This document shows positions 1 through 8,621 of a stretch of DNA of 47,572 nt, one piece after another. The stretch comes from Gammaproteobacteria bacterium (GTDB taxonomy: Bacteria > Pseudomonadota > Gammaproteobacteria > SZUA-140). The position numbers were made by a program, and so were the translations under genes. The stretch is taken from NCBI GenBank assembly GCA_016124415.1, contig WGNS01000059.1, positions 1 through 47,572 of the forward strand. Reading direction: 5' to 3'. The stretch's first letter is position 1, and each line of letters opens with the position of its first letter. Below the pieces are notes generated by a model. That model had not been told where the DNA came from. It worked only from the letters and a program-made list of their open reading frames with translations, and ran no database searches.

Positions 1-642
1 CAGGATAGGTCTGTTCAGAGTCAGTCGAATTCTGATAAAAGAGATCAAACATTCTAAAAGCACAGGCACAATTGGTACGATGTGATTCAGAAAATAATGG
101 ACCGGCGGCGGAATGCCGCGTTTTTAGAGGTCCCCTTAAACAATGCGGAGCAATAACAATTATATTGCGCTGAACAATTGGGGTCAGGTTGAACCTCCCC
201 CATTTTAACGGACACTTTAACAATCGGGGTCAGGTACGAATGGTACTTACTTAGCTTCAAACTCGAATTTCCGTCATTCCGGCGTAGGCCGGAATCCAGG
301 AAATCGGGCACAAAAGTACAATCTGGATCCCGGCCTACGCCGGGATCAAACAATTGGGGTCAGGTACGAATGGTACTTACTTAGCTTCAAAGTCGAATTT
401 CCGTCATTCTGGGATATTTGGGGTCAGAGTAAAAACTTTCCGTCGCATCAGCAGCCAACCAGTAAGTTTTTACTCTGACCCCAAATATCTGGATGCCGGA
501 TGTGGGCCGGGGCCAAACGACGGCTGATCCGGTATTCGGTGGAATCAGTTGCAACAAGCGGCGCCGAGCGGGTAACTTCAAGCCTTGATTCCTCAAGTCC
601 GATCTATCCGGTCGTACCTATTCGACAACATGAAGGTGAACC
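1..642. repeat. Gene-free patch of direct and inverted repeats upstream of dcd
   Basis: I see no convincing gene in these 642 bases; the open frames are short and run through the repeats. Three structures stand out. A 59-bp direct repeat (221-279 and 351-409, two mismatches, period 130 bp) begins GGGGTCAGGTACGAATGG after a short lead. An inverted repeat pairs TTCCGGCGTAGGCCGGAA around 276-298 with its counterpart at about 322-347. A 25-bp perfect inverted repeat (414-438 and 464-488) carries GGGGTCAGAGTAAAAACTT. A shorter GGGGTCAGG copy lies near 179. GGGGTCAGAGTAAAAA-type termini resemble scattered REP-like repeats of proteobacterial genomes (from memory). The patch may be a remnant of such elements; no transposase remains. 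Confidence 0.7.
414..488. repeat. 25-bp perfect inverted repeat with 25-bp loop (GGGGTCAGAGTAAAAACTT arms)
   Basis: Positions 414-438 are the exact reverse complement of 464-488, separated by 25 bases. The arms start ATATTTGGGGTCAGAG. A single-stranded copy would fold into a long hairpin. It looks like a REP or MITE-like unit rather than a terminator: the T run lies inside the arm and no gene ends just before it. Confidence 0.75.
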
Positions 643-1167
643 ATGGCAGTGCTCGGAAGACAAGCCATTCTGAAGGCGATCGAACAAGGCGCTTTATCCA
701 TCACACCCTTTACACCCGAGTTGGTGGGGCCGGCATCCGTTGATTTAACGTTGGCCAGTACCTTTCGCGTATTCCGAAAGGTGCATCAGGTCATCGAGGT
801 GCGGAAGAACACCGATTATCGCGATCTCACCGATAAGATGGAGGTGCCCAGCGGTCAGCACATCCTCATCATGCCGGGCGAGACGGTGCTGGGGATCACA
901 AAAGAGCGCCTGCGATTGGGGCCGGGGCTTTGCGGCTGGTTGGAGGGGCGCAGCCGTTTCGCCCGTCTCGGACTGATGGTGCATATCAGCGCCCCGTTCA
1001 TGGGGCCCGGAATAGACAGCCAGCAGGTTTTGGAAATGAGCAACTTCGGCCCGGCGCCGTTGGAGGTCTATCCGGGCACCCCGATTTGCCAGTTTGTCTT
1101 CCAGCATCTGGAGGGAAGTGAACAATATGAGGGGCGCTTTGCCGATCAGACGGAAGCGTCCTTTTAG
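643..1167 (+). CDS. dcd: dCTP deaminase (dCTP deaminase/dUTPase superfamily)
   Basis: This 174-residue cytosolic protein should convert dCTP to dUTP and ammonia, the first step of the bacterial route to dUMP and dTTP. The family signature is clear: GRSRFARLGLMVH at about residues 102-114 corresponds to the conserved RSSLARLG segment, and VLEMSNFG places the catalytic glutamate at about residue 131. It is shorter than the E. coli enzyme (about 193 residues), nearer to compact family members, so a bifunctional deaminase/dUTPase cannot be excluded. The ATG follows GAAGGTGAACC, a reasonable ribosome site. It is a single gene with repeats upstream and a PPOX-family gene 78 bp downstream. Confidence 0.88.
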   Translation: MAVLGRQAILKAIEQGALSITPFTPELVGPASVDLTLASTFRVFRKVHQVIEVRKNTDYRDLTDKMEVPSGQHILIMPGETVLGITKERLRLGPGLCGWLEGRSRFARLGLMVHISAPFMGPGIDSQQVLEMSNFGPAPLEVYPGTPICQFVFQHLEGSEQYEGRFADQTEASF

Positions 1168-1245
1168 CAGGCCGTTGAAAAACCCTCATGCGGCACGATA
1201 CCTCGACAGGTACCCCGATATCCGGCTCACAAGGAACCCACTCCC

Positions 1246-1797
1246 ATGGCAAAACAACACCCGGAAATATCCGACGCCCTGAGCGACTTCATCAATAACC
1301 AAAAGTTATTCTTTGTGGGCACCGCGGCCGCCGATGGGCGGGTCAATGTCTCGCCGAAGGGGATGGACTCCTTACGGATATTGGGTAGGAACCGGGTTGC
1401 TTGGCTCAATGTGACGGGCAGCGGCAACGAGACGTCGGCCCATGTCCAGGAAAACCCGCGTATGACGCTGATGTTCGCCGCGTTCGAGGGGGATCCGATG
1501 ATCCTGCGTCTGTATGGGCAGGCCAGGGTGGTTCATCAAAACGACCCGGAATGGGATGAGCTGTACAAGCTGTTCCCCACCATCCCCGGCGCGAGGCAGA
1601 TCTTCGACCTGGATGTGGATCTCGTGCAGACCTCCTGTGGCATGGGAGTGCCGTGTTTCGATTATGTCGGCGATCGCGAGTTGCTGAACGACTGGGCCGT
1701 GAGCAAGGGCGAATCGGGCATCCGCGAATACTGGAAGGAGAAAAACCAGGTGAGCATCGACGGCAAGCCGACGCACATCGTGGAAAGAAATACCTGA
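1246..1797 (+). CDS. Pyridoxamine 5'-phosphate oxidase-fold flavoprotein
   Basis: The 183-residue product belongs to the PPOX (split-barrel, FMN-binding) superfamily. The N-terminal half shows the usual order: a strand LFFVGTAAADGRVNVSPKG at about 21-39, then VAWLNVTGSGNETSAHVQENPRMTLMF at about 51-77, a pattern seen in general-stress or pyridoxamine-oxidase-like proteins. The C-terminal part (SCGMGVPCFDY, then a charged helix) matches the uncharacterised PPOX subgroup rather than true PdxH. It probably binds flavin, but the substrate is unknown. The upstream gap has no clear promoter; a GC-rich hairpin lies 80 bp after the stop. Confidence 0.8.
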   Translation: MAKQHPEISDALSDFINNQKLFFVGTAAADGRVNVSPKGMDSLRILGRNRVAWLNVTGSGNETSAHVQENPRMTLMFAAFEGDPMILRLYGQARVVHQNDPEWDELYKLFPTIPGARQIFDLDVDLVQTSCGMGVPCFDYVGDRELLNDWAVSKGESGIREYWKEKNQVSIDGKPTHIVERNT

Positions 1798-1875
1798 TCG
1801 GGTTGACCGCCGCCTAAGTCCGGCTGGCCGTACCCCGCAAAACACGCTACCCCGTTTCTCCCCGGGGCCTCACGC

Positions 1876-1907
1876 GGCGCCTTCGTCAAGGCGCCTTGCG
1901 CCATTTT
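1876..1907 (+). terminator. Candidate terminator after the PPOX gene
   Basis: GGCGCCTT and AAGGCGCC (1876-1883, 1888-1895) form a perfect 8-bp stem with a CGTC loop. An overlapping alternative stem GGCGC-CTT-GCGCC (1890-1902) is followed directly by ATTTTC. The two hairpins compete for the same bases. The short T run makes this a moderate-quality intrinsic terminator. Confidence 0.5.
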
Positions 1908-2001
1908 CGCGCTTTCCCTTGAACCTGTGCGGCAATCTCCGCTCATGCGCGCCAGCTCGTCGGGCTTGCAAATATTGCGCGTTTCGGTAAAATCCCGACT
2001 G

Positions 2002-2020
2002 GATTGGTAATATACCAATC
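2002..2020. promoter_or_regulatory. Perfect palindrome, candidate operator of the 26-residue ORF
   Basis: GATTGGTA and TACCAATC are perfect 8-bp arms around ATA. The palindrome contains a TAATAT-like -10 and lies 39 bp before the start codon of the small ORF at 2059, where an operator overlapping a promoter would be expected. I do not recognise the regulator. Confidence 0.45.
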
Positions 2021-2058
2021 TAGTCAACAATAAGCGCAAATGAAGGAGGAGGGTCGTC

Positions 2059-2139
2059 ATGAATCCTGTTGTCGGTGTTGCTGTAATTCCCGTAGGTTTT
2101 TGTCTGCTGATTATCGGGGCTTTCCTCGGCGGTCATTAA
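2059..2139 (+). CDS. Putative 26-residue single-helix membrane protein
   Basis: This short frame starts at an ATG six bases after the very strong ribosome site GGAGGAGGG (2045-2053) and ends at TAA 2137-2139. The peptide begins MNPVVGVAVIPVGFC, continues as an uninterrupted hydrophobic stretch (LLIIGAF) and ends in a short glycine-rich tail with a histidine, so it should be one short transmembrane helix with almost no soluble part. A perfect palindrome lies upstream and a strong hairpin begins 11 bp after the stop, giving a complete small transcription unit ahead of hppA. I know no family to assign. The longer overlapping frame starting at 2040 is cysteine- and arginine-rich and less credible. 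Confidence 0.5.
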   Translation: MNPVVGVAVIPVGFCLLIIGAFLGGH

Positions 2140-2149
2140 GGCGAAACCC

Positions 2150-2180
2150 CCGGGCAAATGGCGATCCGCCGTTTGCCCGG
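2150..2180 (+). terminator. GC-rich hairpin after the 26-residue ORF
   Basis: CCGGGCAAA pairs perfectly with TTTGCCCGG, and the stem continues with GGCG/CGCC (one T-G wobble) around an ATC loop. It is a very stable 14-bp stem, but only a weak pyrimidine tract (TATCCCTTCC) follows, so it may protect mRNA or attenuate rather than terminate fully. It separates the small ORF from hppA. Confidence 0.5.
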
Positions 2181-2380
2181 TATCCCTTCCTCCGCATTCC
2201 CTCCCGTTCCAAGCATTTCCCTTTTCGCCTTTCCCAAACCTCCACGGCTGAAGCCGATACATCGCCGTTGTGCGCAACGTCCGGGCCCGGATATTCCCGA
2301 TATTCGCTCTCAGTTGCGGGGTGCGCGTTATTTGCCTATCCTTCTGACATAACGACATAAAAAACAGAAGGCGGTGTCCC

Positions 2381-4384
2381 ATGTCCTGGTCCCATATTCT
2401 GCCCCCGTTGTTTGGTGTCATCGGCATGGTTGCCGCTTATCAAGTCTATCGGGTCGTCATGACGCACCCGCCCGGGACCGGGAAACTCGAAGAGATCGCC
2501 GAGGCCATTCATCACGGCGCGCTCGTTTTCATTCGGCGCGAGTATCGAATACTCTCGATATTCGTTGCCGTCGTTACCGTGTTGCTGGTCATTGCGCTGG
2601 GCATTGGGACGGCCTTCGCTTTCCTGCTCGGGGCGTTCTGTTCCGCGACAGCCGGATATATCGGTATGTCCACGGCGACCCGGGCCAATGTGCGAACGAC
2701 CGTCGCGGCGCATGAGAAGGGGCAGGCCGAGGCCCTGACCGTCGCCTTTTACGGCGGCTCGATCATGGGCCTGACCGTGGCATCCATCGGCCTCCTGGGC
2801 CTTGGCGGGCTCTATCTCATCTTCGGTAACGACCCGGCCACGTCCTACGTCATTCACGGCTTCGGTATGGGCGCATCCAGCGTCGCCCTGTTTTCGCGTG
2901 TCGGCGGCGGCATCTACACGAAGAGTGCCGACGTCGGCGCCGATCTCGTGGGCAAGGTCGAGGCGGGCATTCCCGAGGACGATCCCCGCAATCCGGGGGT
3001 CATCGCGGACAACGTCGGTGACAACGTCGGCGACGTGGCGGGTATGGGCTCGGATATCTTCGAATCCTATTGCGGCTCGATGATCGCGACCATCGCCATG
3101 GCTTCGACGATGTCCGCCGCCTCCGCGGCCGCACTCGGCGAGCGGGCCGATTTGATGTTTCTGCCGCTCGCGTTGGCTGCGGCCGGGTTGATCTGTTCCC
3201 TGATCGGCATTCGTCTGGTGCGCAGTTCGTCGGATAAAGCGCCTGAAAAGGCCCTGCGCATGGGTACGATCGGCGCCTCAGTGCTGTTTATCATCGTGGC
3301 GCTGATCACGGTCCTCTCGGTCGGATTGTCGGCATCCGTCTGGGGCGCGGTCCTGGTCGGAACGGTCGGCGGCATCATCATCGGGCTCGTGACCGAGTAC
3401 TTCACGGCCGGCAAGCCCGTCGAGCGGATCGCCACGGCAGGCGAGACGGGGCCCGCGACGGTCATGATCACGGGGCTCTCGGTCGGCATGAATTCCGTGG
3501 TGATCCCGGTGCTCACGATCTGCGCCATCATCTTCATCGCGAGTCATCTCTGCGGACTCTACGGCGTCGGCATCGCCGCGGTCGGCATGCTGGCGACGGT
3601 CGGCATCACGATGGCGATCGACGCCTACGGCCCTGTCGCCGATAACGCCGGCGGCATCGCCGAGATGGCCGGGCTGGGCGAGGACACCCGCAAGATCACG
3701 GACTCGCTCGACGAACTCGGCAACACGACGGCCGCGATCGGCAAGGGCTTTGCGATCGGCGCCGCGGCCCTGGCGGCGCTCGCCATCATCTCGGCCTTCA
3801 TTCAGGACGTCAGCGTACACGTCCCCGATTTCCGACTCGATATCGGTGATCCCGAGGTCCTCATGGGCCTCTTCCTGGGCGGTATCTTCCCGTTCCTGGT
3901 TGCTTCGCTGACCATGACGGCCGTCGGCGATGCCGCCTTCGACATGATCCGCGAGATCCGCCGCCAGTTCCGGGAGATCCCCGGCCTGCTCGAAGGCACG
4001 GCCAAACCCGATACCGAGCGTTGTATCGATATCGCGACCCAGGCGGCGCTGAAGCGAATGATCCTGCCCGGCGTGCTGGCCGTGTCCGCGCCGGTGGTCG
4101 TCGGGTTCGGCATCGGTCCCGAGGCCTTGGGCGGGATGCTGGGCGGCGCGCTTTTAGGAGGTGTATTGCTTGCGCTGACCATGGCCAACGCCGGCGGCGC
4201 CTGGGACAATGCCAAGAAGTACGTCGAGAAGGGCAACCTCGGCGGCAAGGGCTCGGATGTGCACAAGGCCTGTGTCGTCGGCGACACCGTGGGCGATCCG
4301 TTCAAGGATACTTCCGGCCCTTCGATGAACATCCTGATCAATGTGCTCGCGATCGTGAGTCTGGTGATTGCGCCTTTGCTGTGA
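2381..4384 (+). CDS. hppA: Membrane-bound ion-translocating pyrophosphatase, K+-dependent type
   Basis: The 667-residue polytopic inner-membrane enzyme hydrolyses pyrophosphate and pumps H+ or Na+ outward. The catalytic region [18 protein letters not shown] (from residue 184), the [15 protein letters not shown] segment (about 210-224) and the C-terminal [10 protein letters not shown] and [15 protein letters not shown] motifs are all intact. At residues 447-452 the sequence is GNTTAA; alanine here, rather than lysine, marks the K+-dependent subfamily. The helix-6 glutamate sits in DIFES (Glu228), the position found in Na+-pumping relatives rather than that of plant H+ pumps; this is inferred from family alignments I remember. 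The ribosome site is GAAGGCGG. No partner genes are adjacent; GTTGGGCTTCG repeats follow the stop. Confidence 0.95.
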   Translation: MSWSHILPPLFGVIGMVAAYQVYRVVMTHPPGTGKLEEIAEAIHHGALVFIRREYRILSIFVAVVTVLLVIALGIGTAFAFLLGAFCSATAGYIGMSTATRANVRTTVAAHEKGQAEALTVAFYGGSIMGLTVASIGLLGLGGLYLIFGNDPATSYVIHGFGMGASSVALFSRVGGGIYTKSADVGADLVGKVEAGIPEDDPRNPGVIADNVGDNVGDVAGMGSDIFESYCGSMIATIAMASTMSAASAAALGERADLMFLPLALAAAGLICSLIGIRLVRSSSDKAPEKALRMGTIGASVLFIIVALITVLSVGLSASVWGAVLVGTVGGIIIGLVTEYFTAGKPVERIATAGETGPATVMITGLSVGMNSVVIPVLTICAIIFIASHLCGLYGVGIAAVGMLATVGITMAIDAYGPVADNAGGIAEMAGLGEDTRKITDSLDELGNTTAAIGKGFAIGAAALAALAIISAFIQDVSVHVPDFRLDIGDPEVLMGLFLGGIFPFLVASLTMTAVGDAAFDMIREIRRQFREIPGLLEGTAKPDTERCIDIATQAALKRMILPGVLAVSAPVVVGFGIGPEALGGMLGGALLGGVLLALTMANAGGAWDNAKKYVEKGNLGGKGSDVHKACVVGDTVGDPFKDTSGPSMNILINVLAIVSLVIAPLL

Positions 4385-4391
4385 TGAATCC

Positions 4392-4523
4392 GTTGGGCTT
4401 CGTGCCTCAGCCCAACCTACATTCTGTTCGGAAAAAGATGTAGGTTGGGCTGAATGGAATGAAGCCCAACGATACTCGTTAAGTTCGGTTGAACGTTGGG
4501 CTTCGTGCCTCAGCCCAACCTAC
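4392..4523. repeat. Three alternating GTTGGGCTTCG / TAGGTTGGGCTGA palindromic units
   Basis: Unit 1 (4392-4420) and unit 3 (4494-4523) read GTTGGGCTTCGTGCCTCAG followed by CCCAACCTAC; unit 2 (about 4439-4470) is the inverted form, ending GAAGCCCAAC. Each unit can also pair internally (GTTGGGCT with AGCCCAAC). Such repeats recur as extragenic palindromic elements in many proteobacteria. They fill most of the hppA-dprA gap and may act as a transcription barrier. Confidence 0.75.
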
Positions 4524-4619
4524 GGAATCTCAGATGGTGGGAATGTTGCGAAGCGCTATAGCTTAAGGATGAAAGACGTACTTTGAATTAGCCATTTATT
4601 TACGACAGGAGCGACAAGG

Positions 4620-5735
4620 ATGGTTGCTGTGACGGAATTGGACGCCTGGCTTGCCCTGCTCAGGGTGCCGGGACTTGGTGCTTTGGGTATCGGGGCGCTT
4701 ATCGAACGACTCGGATCGCCGGAAGCCGCTTTCGATGCGAGTGACGAAGCGCTGGCGGCTTGTGGTCTGCGGGCGGGGGCGCGAGCGGCGCTACGCAAAT
4801 TGGATTGGAATTCGATCCGACCGGATCTCGATTGGCTCGATGCGCCCGGCCATCATTGTATAACGATGCGCGACGCCGCTTATCCCCGTTTGCTGGCCGA
4901 AACCGCCGGCGCGCCGCCCGTGCTCTTCGTGGACGGCGACCCGGGTGTCCTTTCCGAGCCGCAATTGGCCGTCGTCGGGAGTCGCAACCCGAGTCCTGAC
5001 GGTTTGATTCAGGCGCGGGACTTTTCGATGGATCTTTGCGCTTACGGGATCGCCGTCACCAGCGGGCTTGCGGCCGGGATCGACGGCGCCGCCCACCAGG
5101 CGGCGCTGGACGTCGGCGGCAGGACGATCGCGGTGCTCGGGACCGGTATCGATCGCATCTATCCCGAGCGTCATCGGCACCTTGCGGCATCGATCCGCGA
5201 GCGCGGCGCGTTGGTCAGCGAGTTTCCGATCGGGACACCGCCTAGGGCGGAGCATTTTCCACGCCGCAACCGGATCATCAGTGGGCTCGCCATGGGAACC
5301 CTGGTCGTGGAGGCGACCCAGCGTAGCGGTTCCCTGATCACGGCCCGGTGTTGCGCCGAGCAGGGACGCGAACTGTTCGCGATCCCCGGTTCGATCCGTA
5401 ATCCGCTGACAAAGGGCTGTCACCGCCTGATCCGCGAGGGTGCCAAGCTGACCGAGACGGTCGAGGACATTATCGAGGAATTGTCGCCGCTCGCCGGTGT
5501 CATACTGGGGCAGATTGCTGAGCCGGCCAGGGAAGACCCGTGTAAGGATCCGGAACACGCCCGGGTGCTCAGCGAAATGGGGTTCGCGCCCGTCTCCGTC
5601 GACGATCTTTGCGTTCGTTCCGGGGTGTCCGCGGCGCGGTTGTCGACCATTCTCCTGTTGCTGGAGATGGAAAATCGGGTAATATCGGTGCCCGGCGGTC
5701 TTTATCTCCGCTGTAAACATCAAGGCAATACATGA
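4620..5735 (+). CDS. dprA: DNA-protecting protein DprA (Smf)
   Basis: The 371-residue cytosolic protein loads RecA onto incoming single-stranded DNA during natural transformation. It has an N-terminal helix-hairpin-helix-like region (about 8-65), the Rossmann-like DprA core from about residue 118 (VVGSRNPSPDG, VTSGLAAGIDGAAHQAAL, VLGTGIDRIYP, FPRRNRIISGL, SGSLITAR, FAIPG) and a C-terminal winged helix (about 310-365). The ATG follows GACAGGAGCGACAAGG, a good ribosome site. It overlaps smg by 4 bp (ATGA), so the two are translationally coupled. With the type IV pilus genes later in the window it suggests, but does not prove, competence. Confidence 0.95.
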   Translation: MVAVTELDAWLALLRVPGLGALGIGALIERLGSPEAAFDASDEALAACGLRAGARAALRKLDWNSIRPDLDWLDAPGHHCITMRDAAYPRLLAETAGAPPVLFVDGDPGVLSEPQLAVVGSRNPSPDGLIQARDFSMDLCAYGIAVTSGLAAGIDGAAHQAALDVGGRTIAVLGTGIDRIYPERHRHLAASIRERGALVSEFPIGTPPRAEHFPRRNRIISGLAMGTLVVEATQRSGSLITARCCAEQGRELFAIPGSIRNPLTKGCHRLIREGAKLTETVEDIIEELSPLAGVILGQIAEPAREDPCKDPEHARVLSEMGFAPVSVDDLCVRSGVSAARLSTILLLLEMENRVISVPGGLYLRCKHQGNT

Positions 5736-6205
5736 AAGAAAATATGTTGGACGTCCTCCTTTATATGTTCGAGTTCTGCGACGAGGAGGAACTGAGGCTG
5801 GAAGAGGGCGAGGAAGCCCTGCACGGGAAACTGGTGCGCGCCGGCTTCGGCAATCAAGAGATCTTCAAGGCGTTTTCGTGGCTCAACGAGCTCTCCGAGC
5901 AGGGCGACGAGCCCGGCCGTCTGCCCGATACCGGAAGTTTCCGGATCTTCGCGCAGGACGAGATCCTGAGGCTGCCCGTGGAATGCAGGAGCATGTTGAT
6001 GCTGTTGGAGCAATTCGGCGTCATCGGCCCCGACTCGCGGGAGCAGATCATCGAGCGTGCCCTGGCCCTTGAGGTCGAGGACATGGATCTTGATCAGTTC
6101 AAGTGGGTCCTGATGATGGTCCTGCTCAACCAGGACAAGGAAGTTCCGGCGTTTATTCTGAACGACGAAAATCTGATGGGCGAGGGATCAAGGCATCCGC
6201 ATTGA
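5732..6205 (+). CDS. smg: Smg family protein (DUF494)
   Basis: The 157-residue acidic protein matches the Smg/DUF494 family: the start MLDVLLYMFEFCDEEE, the middle LPVECRSMLMLLEQFGVI and the end EDMDLDQFKWVLMMVLLNQD are typical. The family is conserved beside dprA or def in gammaproteobacteria, but its molecular role is not established. The start codon overlaps the dprA stop. Topoisomerase I follows after 105 bp, which is the usual synteny. Confidence 0.92.
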   Translation: MKENMLDVLLYMFEFCDEEELRLEEGEEALHGKLVRAGFGNQEIFKAFSWLNELSEQGDEPGRLPDTGSFRIFAQDEILRLPVECRSMLMLLEQFGVIGPDSREQIIERALALEVEDMDLDQFKWVLMMVLLNQDKEVPAFILNDENLMGEGSRHPH

Positions 6206-6310
6206 TCGTTCGGCCAATCCCGCCCGGCCTGACGATGGTCCGGGCACATTTACCGTTACCGACCTGTTTCCTCTGACCTGGAGCGCGAGTACGTTTTACC
6301 CAATCGAATC

Positions 6311-8599
6311 ATGAGCAAACACCTCGTCATCGTCGAATCGCCGGCCAAATCCAAGACCCTGCAGAAATATCTCGGCAAGGATTACCAGATCCTCGCCTCG
6401 TACGGACACGTGCGCGACCTGCTGCCCAAGGAGGGCGCCGTCGATCCCGAGCAGGATTTCGCGATGACCTATCAGGTCATCGACAAGAATCAGCGTCATG
6501 TCGACGCCATCTGCAAGGCGCTGAAACAGTCGGACGACCTGTTCCTCGCAACCGATCCGGATCGCGAGGGCGAGGCCATTTCCTGGCATCTGTACGAATA
6601 TCTCAAAGGGCGCGGCCTGCTCAAGGACAAGCCCGTCCACCGTATCGCCTTCCACGAAATCACGAAGCAGGCGGTGACCGACGCCGTCAAGCATCCGCGC
6701 ACGATTTCGATGGAACTCGTCAATGCCCAGCAGGCGAGACGGGCGCTGGACTATCTGGTCGGATTCAAGCTGTCGCCCCTGCTTTGGAAGAAGATCCGCC
6801 GAGGGCTCTCGGCCGGTCGGGTCCAGAGTCCCGCGCTGCGCATGATCGCCGAGCGCGAGGCCGAGATCGAGGCCTTCGAGTCGCGCGAGTTCTGGACGAT
6901 CGGCGCCGAGCTGACCCAGGCCAAGGAGGCCTTTCCGGCCCGTCTCACGCATTTCGAAGGCGAAAAACTCGAGCAGTTCAGCATCGTCGACGGCGAGCGT
7001 GCTCAGGCCGTCACCGATGCGCTGACGGCCGCCGCGGGCGGCGTGCTCAAGGTCAGCCAGGTCGAGCGCAAGCAGCGCAAGCGTAATCCCGCGGCGCCGT
7101 TCATCACCTCGACCCTGCAACAGGAGGCGGCCCGCAAGCTCGGCTTCACGGCCCAGCGCACGATGCGCACCGCGCAGCAGCTCTACGAAGGTATCGATAC
7201 CGGAGACGGCGCGGTCGGTCTGATCACCTACATGCGTACCGACTCGGTCAACCTGTCCCAGGAGGCTCTGCAGGACATCCGTCAGCTCATTCACGATCGC
7301 TACGGCGCCGACCAGTTGCCCGACAAGCCGCGCGCGTTCAAGTCGCGTTCCAAGAACGCCCAGGAGGCGCACGAGGCGATTCGTCCGACGGCCGCGACCC
7401 GTTTCCCCGATGCCATCAAGGCGCGTCTGACCAGCGACCAGTACAAGCTCTACGAGCTGATCTGGAAGCGCGCGGTGGCGAGCCAGATGATCGAGGCCAG
7501 GATCAATACCGTGGCGATCGACCTCGAGGCCGGCGACAAGGGCGTGTTCCGGGCCAACGGTTCGGTCGTGGTCGAGCCCGGCTTCATGGCCGTCTACCAG
7601 GAGGGGCAGGACGACCAGAAAGGCGGCGGCGACGACCGTATCCTGCCGCCCATGGAGGTCGGCGACAAGATTCCGCTAAATGCGATCACGCCCGAGCAGC
7701 ATTTCACCGAGCCGCCGCCGCGCTATACCGAAGCCAGCCTGATCCGTGCGCTCGAAGAACACGGCATCGGCCGTCCGTCGACCTACGCCTCGATCATCGC
7801 GACCCTGCAACAGCGCGAGTATGTCGTGCTCGACAAGAAGCGCTTTTTCCCGACCGACGTCGGGCGCATCGTCAACAAGTTCCTGACCGAGCACTTTTCC
7901 CAGTACGTGGATTACGACTTCACGGCGCGGTTGGAGGACGAACTCGACGCGGTGTCCCGCGGCGAACACGAGTGGGTGCCCTTGCTCCGGGAGTTCTGGC
8001 GGCCGTTCAAGGCCCTGATCGACGATAAGGAGACCTCGGTACAGCGTAAGGACGTGACGCAGGAGCTGATGGACGAGGAATGCCCCAAGTGCGGCAAGCA
8101 GCTCTCGATCAGGCTCGGCCGGCGCGGGCGCTTCGTCGGCTGCACGGGATACCCGGAGTGCGACTATACCCGCAGCCTCGAAGGCGATACGCCGGAAGAG
8201 GTCGAGACCGTCGAGGGACGTGTCTGTCCCAAGTGCGGCGGCGGGCTGGTGATGCGGCAGGGCAAGTACGGCAAGTTCATCGGGTGCAGCAAGTATCCGG
8301 AGTGCAAGTACATCGAGCCGATCGAGAAACCCACGGATACCGGCGTGACCTGTCCCAAGTGCGGCAAGGGGACCATTTTCCAGCGCCGGTCCCGGCGGGG
8401 CAAGGTGTTTTATTCCTGCGGCGATTATCCGAAGTGCGATTATGCGATCTGGAACGAGCCGGTCGCCGAGCCCTGTCCGTCGTGCAATTGGCCGATCCTG
8501 ACCATCAAGACCACCAAGCGCCGCGGTACTGAAAAGGTCTGTCCCCAGGAGGGTTGCGGTTTCAGCGAGCCGGTTGAAGAGGCCGGGGGCGAGGACTGA
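6311..8599 (+). CDS. topA: DNA topoisomerase I (type IA)
   Basis: The 762-residue enzyme relaxes negative supercoils by single-strand passage. The TOPRIM domain is at the N terminus (VIVESPAKSKTLQKYL, and DPDREGEAISWHL at about 78-90 with the metal-binding acidic residues). The nucleophilic tyrosine is Tyr307 in YMRTDS. The C terminus carries zinc-ribbon modules with CPKCGK...GYPEC, CPKCGG...KYPEC and CPKCGK...DYPKC, plus a fourth, looser CPSC...CPQEGC. The length is somewhat below E. coli TopA (865) because fewer C-terminal repeats are present. No strong ribosome site precedes the ATG. Confidence 0.97.
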   Translation: MSKHLVIVESPAKSKTLQKYLGKDYQILASYGHVRDLLPKEGAVDPEQDFAMTYQVIDKNQRHVDAICKALKQSDDLFLATDPDREGEAISWHLYEYLKGRGLLKDKPVHRIAFHEITKQAVTDAVKHPRTISMELVNAQQARRALDYLVGFKLSPLLWKKIRRGLSAGRVQSPALRMIAEREAEIEAFESREFWTIGAELTQAKEAFPARLTHFEGEKLEQFSIVDGERAQAVTDALTAAAGGVLKVSQVERKQRKRNPAAPFITSTLQQEAARKLGFTAQRTMRTAQQLYEGIDTGDGAVGLITYMRTDSVNLSQEALQDIRQLIHDRYGADQLPDKPRAFKSRSKNAQEAHEAIRPTAATRFPDAIKARLTSDQYKLYELIWKRAVASQMIEARINTVAIDLEAGDKGVFRANGSVVVEPGFMAVYQEGQDDQKGGGDDRILPPMEVGDKIPLNAITPEQHFTEPPPRYTEASLIRALEEHGIGRPSTYASIIATLQQREYVVLDKKRFFPTDVGRIVNKFLTEHFSQYVDYDFTARLEDELDAVSRGEHEWVPLLREFWRPFKALIDDKETSVQRKDVTQELMDEECPKCGKQLSIRLGRRGRFVGCTGYPECDYTRSLEGDTPEEVETVEGRVCPKCGGGLVMRQGKYGKFIGCSKYPECKYIEPIEKPTDTGVTCPKCGKGTIFQRRSRRGKVFYSCGDYPKCDYAIWNEPVAEPCPSCNWPILTIKTTKRRGTEKVCPQEGCGFSEPVEEAGGED

Positions 8600-8621
8600 T
8601 CGGGGACTGCCCGGCTGAGGT

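Noticed and set aside
221..409. Spaced direct repeats as a CRISPR array
   Set aside because: Only two 59-bp units with a 71-bp spacer that itself contains an inverted repeat; no cas genes.
2040..2360. 106-residue frame overlapping the 26-residue ORF
   Set aside because: Cys- and Arg-rich, no family pattern, runs through the hairpin; its start lacks a ribosome site, while the smaller frame has a very strong one.
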